Positions 19,409 through 27,872 of a stretch of 64,000 nt of DNA are shown one piece after another. Position 1 is the stretch's first letter. Each line of letters starts with the position of its first letter. Under the pieces are notes generated by a model. It had not been told where the DNA came from, made no database searches, and saw nothing but the letters and a program-made list of their open reading frames with translations. The DNA lies in NCBI RefSeq assembly GCF_024749165.1, contig NZ_CP087190.1, positions 5,057,501 to 5,121,500 on the forward strand. The letters run 5' to 3'. Source of the DNA: Pseudomonas sp. B21-023 (GTDB lineage Bacteria; Pseudomonadota; Gammaproteobacteria; Pseudomonadales; Pseudomonadaceae). The position numbers and the translations under genes are program-made.

Positions 19409-20740
19409 TTACTCCTCCGCCAGGGCAACGTGCACCCGGTCGGCCAAAGGCTTGAACAGGTAATTGAGCATCGAGCGTTCGCCGGTACGAACGAAGGCCT
19501 CCACTGGCATGCCAGGGCGAATATCCAGGCCCGCCAGTTGCCCAAGGCCCTGTTCGCTGACCTTAATACGTACCTGGTAGTAGGGCTGATGGGTCTTCTC
19601 GTCCACCAGGCGGTCGGCCGAGACCAGGGTCACCTCGCCGTCCACCCGCGGCGTGGTGCTCTGGTTGAACGCCACGAACATCAGCTCCACTGGCAGGCCA
19701 GGGCGCAGGCGGTCGATCATCTCCACCGAGGCCCGCGCATCGACCAGCAAAGGCGCATCGCGCGGCACGATCTCCATCAGTTGCTGGCCGCGGGCGATGA
19801 CCCCGCCATTGGTGAACACACTGAGGCCGACCACCGTACCGGCCACCGGGGCCCGCACCTGGGCATGGGCCAGTTCGAATTCGGCGCTGCGCAGGCGGTT
19901 GCCCAGGTCCTCTGCGCTGGCCTGCAGCTCGGCGAGTTGCTGGCGCACCTCGTTCTGGTACTCCTGTTGGCGTTGGCCGATGCGCAGCTTCAGCTCCAGC
20001 ACCTGGCGCCGGGTGCGGCCGATGTTGCCGAAGTCCTCGGCGATCGAGCCATTGACCTGGGCTAGCAGGCGCTCGCTGTCGAGCAAGCGATTGCGGGCGA
20101 TATAGCCGTCCCGCGCCAGCTCGCGCAGGCCGCGCAACTGCTCGTCCAGTGCATCGCGCTGGGCCTGCTTGCTGGCCAGCGAACCCTGCAGCCCCTGCAG
20201 CGAGGCTTCGGCACCGGCAATGCTCTCACGCAGGCCGCCGAGCTCCATGTCCAGCGCCTGGGCCCGGCTGCCACGCAGCTGGCGCTGCCCTTCCAGCACC
20301 GTGGCGACCCAGGGGAGGTGTGCCTGGGCCTGCAGGTCTTCGGGATAGGCAAGCGTCGCCCGACCATCGCGCTCGGCCAACAGGCGCGCCTCCCCGGCGC
20401 GGGCGTTGACGTACTGCACCCGCAACGAGCCGACCTGGGCCTGGGCCTGGGTCGCGTCCATGCGCAGCAGCACCTGGCCGGCGTTCACCGTGTCACCGTC
20501 ACGCACCAGCAACTGCTCGATCACCCCGCCCGTGGGGTGCTGCACTGCCTGGCGGCTACCGGCGACCATCACGCTGCCGCTGACCGGCACGCCCTTGTCC
20601 AAGGGCGCCAGCGCGGCCCACAGCAGAAAGCCGCCGAAACCTGCCAGCACCAGCCAGCGGCCGACACGGCCCGGCCGGTGTTCATCGAGGCTGAGCAGGC
20701 TTGCCTCGGTCTTTTGCGTGGAGAGGGCGTGTACGCTCAT
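19409..20740 (-). CDS. hasE: HlyD-family membrane fusion protein of the Has exporter
   Basis: A 443-residue periplasmic adaptor. One transmembrane segment lies near residues 28-46 (WLVLAGFGGFLLWAALAPL). It is followed by a lipoyl half (HPTGGVIEQLLVRDGDTV), a long coiled coil (about residues 140-280), and the second lipoyl/beta part with VRAPVAGTVVGLSVFTNGGV. It bridges the HasD ATPase and the outer-membrane channel. It starts five bases after hasD and ends five bases before hasF, so the three are translated together. Confidence 0.94.
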   Translation of the reverse strand: MSVHALSTQKTEASLLSLDEHRPGRVGRWLVLAGFGGFLLWAALAPLDKGVPVSGSVMVAGSRQAVQHPTGGVIEQLLVRDGDTVNAGQVLLRMDATQAQAQVGSLRVQYVNARAGEARLLAERDGRATLAYPEDLQAQAHLPWVATVLEGQRQLRGSRAQALDMELGGLRESIAGAEASLQGLQGSLASKQAQRDALDEQLRGLRELARDGYIARNRLLDSERLLAQVNGSIAEDFGNIGRTRRQVLELKLRIGQRQQEYQNEVRQQLAELQASAEDLGNRLRSAEFELAHAQVRAPVAGTVVGLSVFTNGGVIARGQQLMEIVPRDAPLLVDARASVEMIDRLRPGLPVELMFVAFNQSTTPRVDGEVTLVSADRLVDEKTHQPYYQVRIKVSEQGLGQLAGLDIRPGMPVEAFVRTGERSMLNYLFKPLADRVHVALAEE

Positions 20741-20744
20741 GAAG

Positions 20745-22505
20745 TCAGGCTCTTGGCTGGCCGAACGTGACGTTCAGGCCGATGGGGTTGCGGGCGGTGG
20801 AGGGGGCAACGGGGGCGGGCCGAGCGGCCCGTTGGGCGTCCTGCAGTACCCTGGCGGTGGGGCCGAAGGCCTGCAACTGGCCGCTCTTGAGCATCAACAG
20901 GTTGTCCAGGCCGGCCAGCAGCGAAGACTTGTGAGTAATCAGGATCAGCGTGCGCTTGTGCTCGCGCAGCCTGGCAATGGCCTCGACCAGCGCCCGCTCA
21001 CCAGCGTCATCGAGGTTGGAGTTAGGTTCGTCGAGCACGATCAGCGCCGGCAGCCCGTACAGCGCGCGTGCCAGGCCGATGCGCTGGCGCTGACCACCGG
21101 AAAGCCCCATGCCGCCCTCCCCCAGCAGCGTGTCATAGCCATCCGGCAAGGCGAGGATCATGTCGTGCACGCCCGCCAGTTGCGCCGCGGCGACCACCTG
21201 CTGGGCGTCGACAAGCCCCAGTCGCGCAATGTTGTCGGCGATGCTGCCGGCGAACAGTTGCACATCCTGCGGCAGGTAGCCGATGTGCTGGCCCAGCGCG
21301 CCACGGTCCCAGGTCCGCAAGTCGGCGCCGTCCAGGCGCACCTTGCCAGCGATCGGCGCGCCAGCGCCGACCAGCAGCCGCGCCAGGGTCGACTTGCCCG
21401 ACCCGGAAGGGCCGATGATCCCCAGCGACTCGCCCGCTGGCAGCGCGAAGCCCAGGTTGCTCAGGCACAGGCGACTGCTGCCCGGCTGCGTCGCGCCCAC
21501 CTGCTCGACCGTGAGCTTGCCGAGCGGTGGCGGCAGCGGCATGCCCGCCGGCCGCGGCGGCTGGGCCTGCAGCAACTCGCTCAGGCGTTGATAGGCCAGG
21601 CGCGCACCGCTCCATTGGCGCCAGGCACCGATCAACTGGTCGATCGGCGCCAGCACGCGGGCCATGAGGATGGAGCCTGCGATCATCATCCCTGGGGTGA
21701 TCAACTGTTCGATGGCCAGCCAGGCGCCCAGCCCGAGCACCAGCGACTGCAAGGCCAGGCGCACGGTCTTGGTCAGCGCGGTGACCGCCGCGGTGCGCTC
21801 GCTGCCCAGGTTCTGCTGGGCCAGAAACCCATGATGCAACCGTGCCCAGCGCTGGCGCACGGCGCCGAGCATGCCCATGGCCTCGATCACTTCGGCATTG
21901 CGCAGGTTGGCGCTGGCCTCCAGGCCCGCCTGCTGCGACAGTTGCCCGGCTTGTGCAAACGGCGCCTGGGTCATGCGCTCGTTGACCCACGCCAGCACCG
22001 TCAGCAACACCGCGCCCGCCAGCGCCATCAGGCCCAGCCACGGGCTGAACATGAACATCACCAACAGGTACACCGGGAACCACGGCGCATCGAAGAAGGC
22101 GAACAACGCCTGGCCGGTGGCGAACTGGCGCAGCGCGGTCAGATCGGCGAGCATCTGCCCCGCCGCACCCTTGTGCCCGGCCAGGCTGGCCTCGTAGGCC
22201 GCCTCGAACACCCGCGGGTTGAGGTCCATGTCCATGCGCGTGCCCAGGCGGATCACCACCTGGCTGCGCAGCCACTCCAGCAGCCCCATGAAGGCGAACA
22301 CCCCAAGCACCATGAGGCTGAGCATCAACAGGGTCATCTCGTTGCGCGACGACAAAACCCGATCATAGACCTGCAGCATGTACAGCGCCGGCGCCAGCAT
22401 CAGCACATTGATCACCGCGGTGAACAACGCGACGTTGCCAAGCCCGGCACGGCAGGCCTTGAGCGCCCGCAGCACTTCGTTGGCCGCGGCGGGAGCGGTT
22501 CGCAT
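20745..22505 (-). CDS. hasD: Type I secretion ABC transporter for HasA
   Basis: A 586-residue ABC exporter half-transporter. The membrane domain spans about residues 20-300. The ATPase domain has Walker A GPSGSGKST at 365-373, the LSGGQ signature at 468-472 and Walker B LIVLDE at 488-493. There is no N-terminal C39 peptidase domain, as expected for exporters of RTX-type and hemophore substrates with C-terminal signals. ATP hydrolysis drives HasA across both membranes with HasE and HasF. Start: ATG 22505 with GAGG ten bases upstream. It lies downstream of hasA, separated by a stem-loop region of about 170 bases. Confidence 0.94.
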   Translation of the reverse strand: MRTAPAAANEVLRALKACRAGLGNVALFTAVINVLMLAPALYMLQVYDRVLSSRNEMTLLMLSLMVLGVFAFMGLLEWLRSQVVIRLGTRMDMDLNPRVFEAAYEASLAGHKGAAGQMLADLTALRQFATGQALFAFFDAPWFPVYLLVMFMFSPWLGLMALAGAVLLTVLAWVNERMTQAPFAQAGQLSQQAGLEASANLRNAEVIEAMGMLGAVRQRWARLHHGFLAQQNLGSERTAAVTALTKTVRLALQSLVLGLGAWLAIEQLITPGMMIAGSILMARVLAPIDQLIGAWRQWSGARLAYQRLSELLQAQPPRPAGMPLPPPLGKLTVEQVGATQPGSSRLCLSNLGFALPAGESLGIIGPSGSGKSTLARLLVGAGAPIAGKVRLDGADLRTWDRGALGQHIGYLPQDVQLFAGSIADNIARLGLVDAQQVVAAAQLAGVHDMILALPDGYDTLLGEGGMGLSGGQRQRIGLARALYGLPALIVLDEPNSNLDDAGERALVEAIARLREHKRTLILITHKSSLLAGLDNLLMLKSGQLQAFGPTARVLQDAQRAARPAPVAPSTARNPIGLNVTFGQPRA

Positions 22506-22629
22506 TTGTTGGAAACCTCGTAGAAGGCGCCGACAGGCGATTGCATTCGCGCCATCGTCGCCACAGAATTCGCACCGCCGCAGCCTGGGCCCGGCAAAGA
22601 CACGGGCTGCGGGGTAAGTGCATCAGATC

Positions 22630-22659
22630 AGCGAATGGCAGGGTGACCTTCCATTCGCT
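22630..22659. other. Stem-loop between hasA and hasD
   Basis: A 9-bp perfect stem (AGCGAATGG at 22630-22638 and CCATTCGCT at 22651-22659) with a 12-base loop. In the direction of has transcription (minus strand) it is not followed by a T-run, so it is more likely an mRNA 3'-stabilising or attenuating element than a full terminator. On the plus strand it is followed by TTTTT. Confidence 0.55.
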
Positions 22660-22674
22660 TTTTCATGCCTGCGC

Positions 22675-23292
22675 TCAGGCCGCCAGGGCCAGGTCCTCAG
22701 GCAGCGCCTGCACGCCAACCGCTTCGGCGGAGGCCGCGTGAGCGGGGCCTGCGGCCAGGGCCGCGCCGATCTCGGCGAAGGTGCTGTTGGTGGACACGCC
22801 AAAACCGGCCAGCAGGTTGTCGAGCACGCCCTCCAGGGCCGAGGTGTTGCCCTGCATCAGGCCGTAGATCACGCTCTGCACTTCGTTGCCGGCACGACCT
22901 GCGCCCTGCGCGGCATCCAGGTCAAGGCCGTTGAAGCTGACCACGTAGTTGCCCAGGGTGAAGTCGCTGCCGCTGCCGCCGCCGAGCACTTCGCCCAGGG
23001 AAACGTTGTCGAGCGAACCCCACAGGTAGTGATTGAGGTTGTCGCCCGGTGCCTTCGATGGGTCGAACACGTAGTGCAGGCCGTTGGCGCTGTCGCTGTC
23101 GGCAATGAAGGCGTAATCCGAGCTGTTGCGACCGTGGGTGGCGTATTGGTCGCCGTCGAAAGTGCCGTTGCTGAAGCCGCCGGTGTTGCTGTAGCCGTGG
23201 CCGGCGGTGACGAAGCCGGCGCTCCAGAAGGCCAGGTAATCGTCGACGGTGGAGCTGGCGAAAGCGGCGTCGTAGTTAACGGAAAGGGTCAT
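22675..23292 (-). CDS. hasA: Secreted hemophore HasA
   Basis: A 205-residue extracellular heme-binding protein that takes heme from hemoproteins and hands it to HasR. The fold signature is clear: the start TLSVNYDAAFASSTVDDYLA, the SNTGGF and FDGDQYA segments and VVSFNGLDLD. The axial ligands are in place: H32 in the His loop and Y74 in GLHYVF. H88 is the likely partner of the tyrosine, equivalent to His83 of the Serratia protein. There is no N-terminal signal; the C-terminal LPEDLALAA matches the type I secretion signal of other HasA proteins. Start: ATG 23292 has GAGGAA about six bases upstream. It lies 80 bases after hasR. Confidence 0.96.
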   Translation of the reverse strand: MTLSVNYDAAFASSTVDDYLAFWSAGFVTAGHGYSNTGGFSNGTFDGDQYATHGRNSSDYAFIADSDSANGLHYVFDPSKAPGDNLNHYLWGSLDNVSLGEVLGGGSGSDFTLGNYVVSFNGLDLDAAQGAGRAGNEVQSVIYGLMQGNTSALEGVLDNLLAGFGVSTNSTFAEIGAALAAGPAHAASAEAVGVQALPEDLALAA

Positions 23293-23319
23293 GACAGTTC
23301 CTCGTTGTTGCACAGTTAT

Positions 23320-23346
23320 GACGAAGGCGTGTTCCGTGCCTTCGCG
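23320..23346. other. Stem-loop between hasR and hasA
   Basis: A 7-bp stem (CGAAGGC at 23322-23328 and GCCTTCG at 23338-23344) with a 9-base loop in the 80-base hasR-hasA gap. There is no T-run on the minus strand. It could be a processing or attenuation site that sets the different amounts of receptor and hemophore mRNA. Confidence 0.45.
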
Positions 23347-23373
23347 TCGCCCGAATGGGCAAACCCGGTTGAA

Positions 23374-26130
23374 TCAGAAGCGGTACTCGAGCATGCCGCT
23401 CAAGGTGCGACCACGGGCCAGCGACAGGTTGTTGCCGTCGCCCATCGCCACGAAGTAGGCCTCATCTGTGGCATTTTCCAGGGAAAGGGCCAGGTTCAGG
23501 CTGGGAGTCATCCAGTAGCTTGCGTACAGGTCATAGACGGTGTACTGGGGCCACTGGGCCTGATCAATCTGGTTGTAGGTATGGCTCTTGAGGTTTTCGC
23601 CATTGCCTTCGCTGTAGCGCACACGCAGGCCTACATCCAGGGTGCGATCGAGCAGGCGCATGCCCAAGGTCAGCGCACCGCGGTCTGCAGGCATATAGGA
23701 AGCGTTGCCCATGATGTCGCCGCAGCTGACGATGTTGTTGGTGTCTGCGGCGCCCTCGGCGCGTGATACCCGCACCGGCAGCATGATGATGCGGCTGCCC
23801 ACACGGACCGGGCGCATGACGGTGCCAGCGCTGACCAGCCGCTGTGCGCCGCCCATGTAGAACTGGTTGGAGCAGAACTCGTTGCTGCCGATCATGTGGG
23901 TGTAGCTGAGCTGCCCGTAGTAGGCGCCGGCGTCGTAATCCAGGCTGTATTCCACGCCGCGAAAGCGCGTGGTCTCCAGGTTGTTCTGGTAGGCCGAGCG
24001 ACCCAGCGCGATACCCGCCACGCTGCTGCCGGGCAACGAGACATTGGTGTCGAGAAACGAGAAGTTGTCGATGCGCGTGTCGAAGTAGGCGACCTTGGCG
24101 CCGAACCGATCGCCGTCGCGCAGCAGCGACTCCTTGAAAATGTTCAGCCCCAACTCCCAGTTGTGCGATTCCTCGGCCTTGAGAAACGGGTTGGGATAGA
24201 CCATCTCGGCACTGCCGCCGGCATGTGGGCGGCCGCTCATGAACACCTCGGTCACCGCCGGCGGACGCCAGCCACGGCCCCAGCGGGTGTAGACCTGCAA
24301 CCAGTCCGGCCCTGGCTTGACCGCAATACCGAAGGTTGGCGAGAAACGGCCTTCCTCCGTCTGCTCGTCGAAGATCATATGGGTCTGCTGGCGCGAAAGG
24401 CTGACCTCGGTGACCCCCTCGGGGTACATCCAGGTGGTGACGCCGGTCTTGCCGCTCAGCCGGTAGCGGTCATAACGCAAACCGGCATCCAGACTGAGCC
24501 AGTCGTCATGCTCGTAGGTGAGATTGCCGAACAGGCTGGCCATGATCCGCTTACCTTTGGGATTGGCACCTTGCACATAGGGCAGCGATTCCACTTCGTT
24601 CTGGGCGGCGACACGGTCCGTGCTGGGACGGAAACTGTCCTGGAACAGCTCGGTGCCGTAGTTGAAACTCAAGGTGTCGACCTGCCCGAAGTGCCAGCGC
24701 GAGGTGTTCTGCACCTGCAGCCCCCAGGTGTCGGTCTGGAAGCGGTCGGTATAGGCCTCGACACGGTTGCCGGTACCCACGCTGGACATGTTGTCGGCGT
24801 TCCAGCGGTCCTGGCGGGTGGTTACGTAATAAAGCTTGGCCTTGAAATCGATCAGGTCGTTGTCGGGCGAGAAGCTGTAGTCGACTGCAGCGTTCTTCGC
24901 ATTGATGTCATTGGTCCCGGTGACCCGGTAGTAATAGCGGTTACTGTTGCTGTCGTTGTAGGTCCAGGCATCCTTGCTGTCGGCATCGGTCTCGAAGTAG
25001 CTGAACTGCAGGCGCTGATGCTCAGGCAGGTTGATGCCGAACTTGAACAGTTGGGAGCGGGTGATGCTGTCCATCGCCCCGACTTCACCGTGCAGCCAGC
25101 TCTTCCAGGCCTCGCGATTCTCCAGCTTGCCGCGGATCTGCGTGCCCAGGTTGTCGGCATTCTGCGTGCCGCTGCGGTAGTCGCCGAAGTGCCGCTCGCT
25201 GTAGCCGACGAGGATGTCGCCTATCTCGTTGCCGGCAGCAAACAGCGCACTGCCGTTGAAGTACGTGCCATTGCCCAGCTCGCCGATTCCATGGCCGGCG
25301 CGCAGGCGACCGCCTACTTCCTTGCCGGCGCCCAGCAGGTCACGGGCCTCGACGGTATTGAAACTGGCGATGCCACCGATCACCCCGGCGCCCCCCATGC
25401 CGGCAGAGGTGCCCTTGTCGATTTCCACGCCCTGGATGAACTCCGGGTCGATGAACATCGTGCCGTTGCGCTGCTGGTGGCCGTTGACACTGAAGTTCTG
25501 GCGCATGCCATCGATGTTCATGTTGACTCGGCCATAATCCTGCACGCCGCGGATGTTCACCGACAGCCCGGGGTCGCGCTGGTTGACCGCTGTGTACACC
25601 CCGGCAGTCTGCTCGAGCAGGTCGGCAGCGTGGCGCGGCGGGCGTTTGTCGATCTGCTCGCGGGTGATCACGCTGACCGAGCGAGGCGTCTGGTAGACCC
25701 AGTCGCCGTCACGCATCGAGTCAATATGGGTGGCGCCCAGTTCCATGACCTGGCCACCCTCCGCCAGGCGCTCCAGGCCTACTTGGCCCGGAGCACTGAA
25801 GCGATAGCGTACGGGCATGCCGCGCAGTAACCGGTGCAACCCCTCTTCGACGCTGTAGCCGCCGTGCAGGCCTTCGCTTTGCAAGCCAGCCAGTGTTCGG
25901 CTGTCGAAGAACACCTGGACCCCGGACTGCTCGGCATAGGCCAGGACGGCACTGTCGAGGGCCTGGGCAGGGATATCGAACTGAATGACGGTGTGCCTGG
26001 CGCTGCTGGCGGCGGTAGCAGCCTGCACCATGCCGATCCCCATCGGCAGGGTGCAGGTGCCCAGGGCCAGGCTGCCGGCAAGGGCGATGCGGCCCAGAGG
26101 CCGGAGGGGTCGAGTTGATTGCGTGCTCAC
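23374..26130 (-). CDS. hasR: TonB-dependent heme/hemophore receptor HasR
   Basis: A 918-residue outer-membrane receptor that takes heme from HasA. There is a signal peptide (about residues 1-38), then an STN signalling domain (FDIPAQALDSAVLAYAEQSG) that contacts the HasS anti-sigma factor. A plug domain follows (TPRSVSVITREQIDKRPPR), then a 22-strand barrel ending in SGMLEYRF. The FRAP/NPDL-like region is visible as GWRPPAVTE and NPFLKAE. Start: GTG 26130 is chosen. A longer frame would begin inside the Fur box, where transcription is expected to be controlled. It is preceded by its own Fur box and follows hasS. Confidence 0.94.
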   Translation of the reverse strand: MSTQSTRPLRPLGRIALAGSLALGTCTLPMGIGMVQAATAASSARHTVIQFDIPAQALDSAVLAYAEQSGVQVFFDSRTLAGLQSEGLHGGYSVEEGLHRLLRGMPVRYRFSAPGQVGLERLAEGGQVMELGATHIDSMRDGDWVYQTPRSVSVITREQIDKRPPRHAADLLEQTAGVYTAVNQRDPGLSVNIRGVQDYGRVNMNIDGMRQNFSVNGHQQRNGTMFIDPEFIQGVEIDKGTSAGMGGAGVIGGIASFNTVEARDLLGAGKEVGGRLRAGHGIGELGNGTYFNGSALFAAGNEIGDILVGYSERHFGDYRSGTQNADNLGTQIRGKLENREAWKSWLHGEVGAMDSITRSQLFKFGINLPEHQRLQFSYFETDADSKDAWTYNDSNSNRYYYRVTGTNDINAKNAAVDYSFSPDNDLIDFKAKLYYVTTRQDRWNADNMSSVGTGNRVEAYTDRFQTDTWGLQVQNTSRWHFGQVDTLSFNYGTELFQDSFRPSTDRVAAQNEVESLPYVQGANPKGKRIMASLFGNLTYEHDDWLSLDAGLRYDRYRLSGKTGVTTWMYPEGVTEVSLSRQQTHMIFDEQTEEGRFSPTFGIAVKPGPDWLQVYTRWGRGWRPPAVTEVFMSGRPHAGGSAEMVYPNPFLKAEESHNWELGLNIFKESLLRDGDRFGAKVAYFDTRIDNFSFLDTNVSLPGSSVAGIALGRSAYQNNLETTRFRGVEYSLDYDAGAYYGQLSYTHMIGSNEFCSNQFYMGGAQRLVSAGTVMRPVRVGSRIIMLPVRVSRAEGAADTNNIVSCGDIMGNASYMPADRGALTLGMRLLDRTLDVGLRVRYSEGNGENLKSHTYNQIDQAQWPQYTVYDLYASYWMTPSLNLALSLENATDEAYFVAMGDGNNLSLARGRTLSGMLEYRF

Positions 26131-26157
26131 TGCGCGTCTCGTCTGTTGGCGTTTTCT

Positions 26158-26176
26158 AGTAATGAAAATCAATCTC
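26158..26176 (-). promoter_or_regulatory. Fur box upstream of hasR
   Basis: Read on the minus strand, GAGATTGATTTTCATTACT matches the 19-bp consensus GATAATGATAATCATTATC at 13 positions by my alignment. It lies 28 bases before the hasR start, consistent with iron repression of hasR and the genes behind it. Confidence 0.7.
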
Positions 26177-26238
26177 AACAGTCAGACGAGCAACGCGGGA
26201 AAACTCAGTAACACCAGATGAAAGTTTTTGCGAAAGAC

Positions 26239-27300
26239 TCAGTAGATCACGGTCAAACCCGGTAACTGCAGGCGCTTGGCCTTCAGCTCGCGGGTAAGGG
26301 TATCGGCGGCGACGGCCAGGTTGTCGAGGCGGAACACCCCGCTCACTTCCCGCTGCGCCAGCGTGCCATCGACCACCATCAGGCGGCCATCGCGATAACG
26401 GTTCAGGCGCTCGACCACCTCGGCCAGAGGCTGGCGCTCGAACACCAGCACACCTCGCTGCCAGTCGGTGGCGCGCTGCAGATCGTGGCCACTCCATGGT
26501 CGGATACCCTGGGCCAGGTCGTAGCGCACTGCCTGCCCCTCCTGCAGGATCTGATGGGCGGCACCCTGGGTCGGCGCCGTTTGCAGGCGCACGTCGACAC
26601 TGTGCTCGAGCATGCCCACCCAGCCGCCATCACCCGCCTTGCCCACCACGAATCGGGTGCCCAGTGCCTGGCTGGTGGCACCGGCATATTCGACCACGAA
26701 GGGCCGCGGCTCATCCGCGCTGACCGGCGCCGCACTGAACACCGCCTCCCCCGCCAGCAGGCGCACCCGACGCTGCCGACCATCGAAGTCGAGCTGTACG
26801 GCACTACCGCTGTCCAGATCGACCTGGCTGCCATCGGGTAGGCTGACGCGGCGCACTTCGCCAGCCGCAGCGTAGTCGGCACGCCAGTCGAGCAGTAATC
26901 GAGGGCCTTGTTCGACACCCAGGATTGCCAACAGCAGCAACGCACTGCTGGCCACCGCCCAGCGCAGCCGCGTCGGCCGACGCCGGCCACGCGTACGCTC
27001 GGCCCGGGCTACTGGCGCCCGGTGCGGCGTTGTCGGTGCCAGGCTCGCCACCTGCCCGAGATCGGCCCAGGTCGCCTGGGCGAAGGCATAGGCCCGTGCA
27101 TGGCGCGGATCGCTGCCGCACCATTGCGCCAACGCCAGCTGCTGCGCCGGGCTCAGGGGGCCGCCCCCTTCCAGCACCACCCACTCGGCGGCCTGCTCGC
27201 GGATGGCTTGCTCGTTCTGGCTGCTCACACGGTTCTCTCGCGATCTGGTTATGTCTGGGCTGACGTCTGAAGCGGCATTTGTCAGTAAACCGTTGGTCAT
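26239..27300 (-). CDS. hasS: FecR-type anti-sigma factor HasS
   Basis: A 353-residue inner-membrane regulator. The cytoplasmic N-terminal part (about residues 30-115) carries the DUF4880-like EQAAEWVVLEGGGPLSPAQQ. One membrane segment follows (WAVASSALLLLAILGV), then a periplasmic FecR domain (RRVSLPDGSQVDLDSGSAV) and an STN-like C-terminus. It holds HasI inactive until heme-loaded HasA engages HasR. Start: ATG 27300 overlaps the hasI stop as ATGA, suggesting translational coupling. A GTG at 27228 with GAGAGAAC upstream would give a shorter protein closer to usual FecR starts. Confidence 0.9.
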   Translation of the reverse strand: MTNGLLTNAASDVSPDITRSRENRVSSQNEQAIREQAAEWVVLEGGGPLSPAQQLALAQWCGSDPRHARAYAFAQATWADLGQVASLAPTTPHRAPVARAERTRGRRRPTRLRWAVASSALLLLAILGVEQGPRLLLDWRADYAAAGEVRRVSLPDGSQVDLDSGSAVQLDFDGRQRRVRLLAGEAVFSAAPVSADEPRPFVVEYAGATSQALGTRFVVGKAGDGGWVGMLEHSVDVRLQTAPTQGAAHQILQEGQAVRYDLAQGIRPWSGHDLQRATDWQRGVLVFERQPLAEVVERLNRYRDGRLMVVDGTLAQREVSGVFRLDNLAVAADTLTRELKAKRLQLPGLTVIY

Positions 27301-27800
27301 TCGGTTTCCTGCAGGCACTGCATCACATAGGCCAGGGCCTTGGCCAGATGCTTTTGCACCGAGCTGTCGGAGATCCCCAGTTGCCGGGCAACCTCGGCAT
27401 GGGTCATGCCTTCCAGGCGGTTGAGGCGGAAGATTTCCCGGGTGCGCTCGGGCAACTCGCCAAGGATCGTCTGCAGGCGACGCAGGTGCTGCTCGCGCAC
27501 GGCTTGCTCCTCGAGCCCGGGGCCATCCTCGACGAGCGCCTCGAAAGCCTCGTGGGGCAGCGTGTCGGTCTTGCGCCTTTGCTGCTGACGCACGTGATCG
27601 ATCATCAGGTTGTGCGCGGTGCGATAAAGGTACGCCTGGGCGTTGTCGATGGTCTCGGTACGCTGCTGCTCGGCCAGGCGCAGGAAACTGTCCTGCACAA
27701 GGTCAGCGGCCAGCTGTGGGTCGCGCACCTTGCGCGAGAGCAGGCCTTGAAGGTTTTTCGCGTGCTTGAGAAACAGCCGCTTGAGGTCTAACTCCGCCAC
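27297..27800 (-). CDS. hasI: ECF sigma factor HasI (FecI type)
   Basis: A 167-residue iron-starvation sigma factor. Region 2 contains AADLVQDSFLRLAEQ and AYLYRTAHNLMIDHVR. Region 4 contains LGELPERTREIFRLNRLEGMTHAEVARQLGISDSSVQKHL. It directs transcription of hasS and hasR-A-D-E-F once released by HasS. Start: GTG 27800 has GGAG five bases upstream; a TTG at 27824 is open in frame but poorly supported. A Fur box lies 43 bases upstream, just after the radA stop. First gene of the has cluster. Confidence 0.9.
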   Translation of the reverse strand: MAELDLKRLFLKHAKNLQGLLSRKVRDPQLAADLVQDSFLRLAEQQRTETIDNAQAYLYRTAHNLMIDHVRQQQRRKTDTLPHEAFEALVEDGPGLEEQAVREQHLRRLQTILGELPERTREIFRLNRLEGMTHAEVARQLGISDSSVQKHLAKALAYVMQCLQETE

Positions 27801-27842
27801 ACGCGCTCCATGAGGTGGTCGCAAGGTGGCGGTACGCTACTC

Positions 27843-27861
27843 GTTATTGAGAATCACTTAC
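27843..27861 (-). promoter_or_regulatory. Fur box upstream of hasI
   Basis: Read on the minus strand, GTAAGTGATTCTCAATAAC matches the Fur consensus at 12 of 19 positions by my alignment. It lies between the radA stop and the hasI start, where iron control of the sigma factor is expected. Confidence 0.65.
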
Positions 27862-27872
27862 AAGAAAATGAC

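Noticed and set aside
20406..22523. A 705-codon open frame opposite hasD and hasE
   Set aside because: The composition is Gln/His/Arg-rich as expected for the complement of GC-rich coding sequence; hasD and hasE are clear on the other strand.
23896..25830. A 644-codon open frame opposite hasR
   Set aside because: The HasR frame carries a signal peptide, STN, plug and barrel; the opposite frame has no motif.
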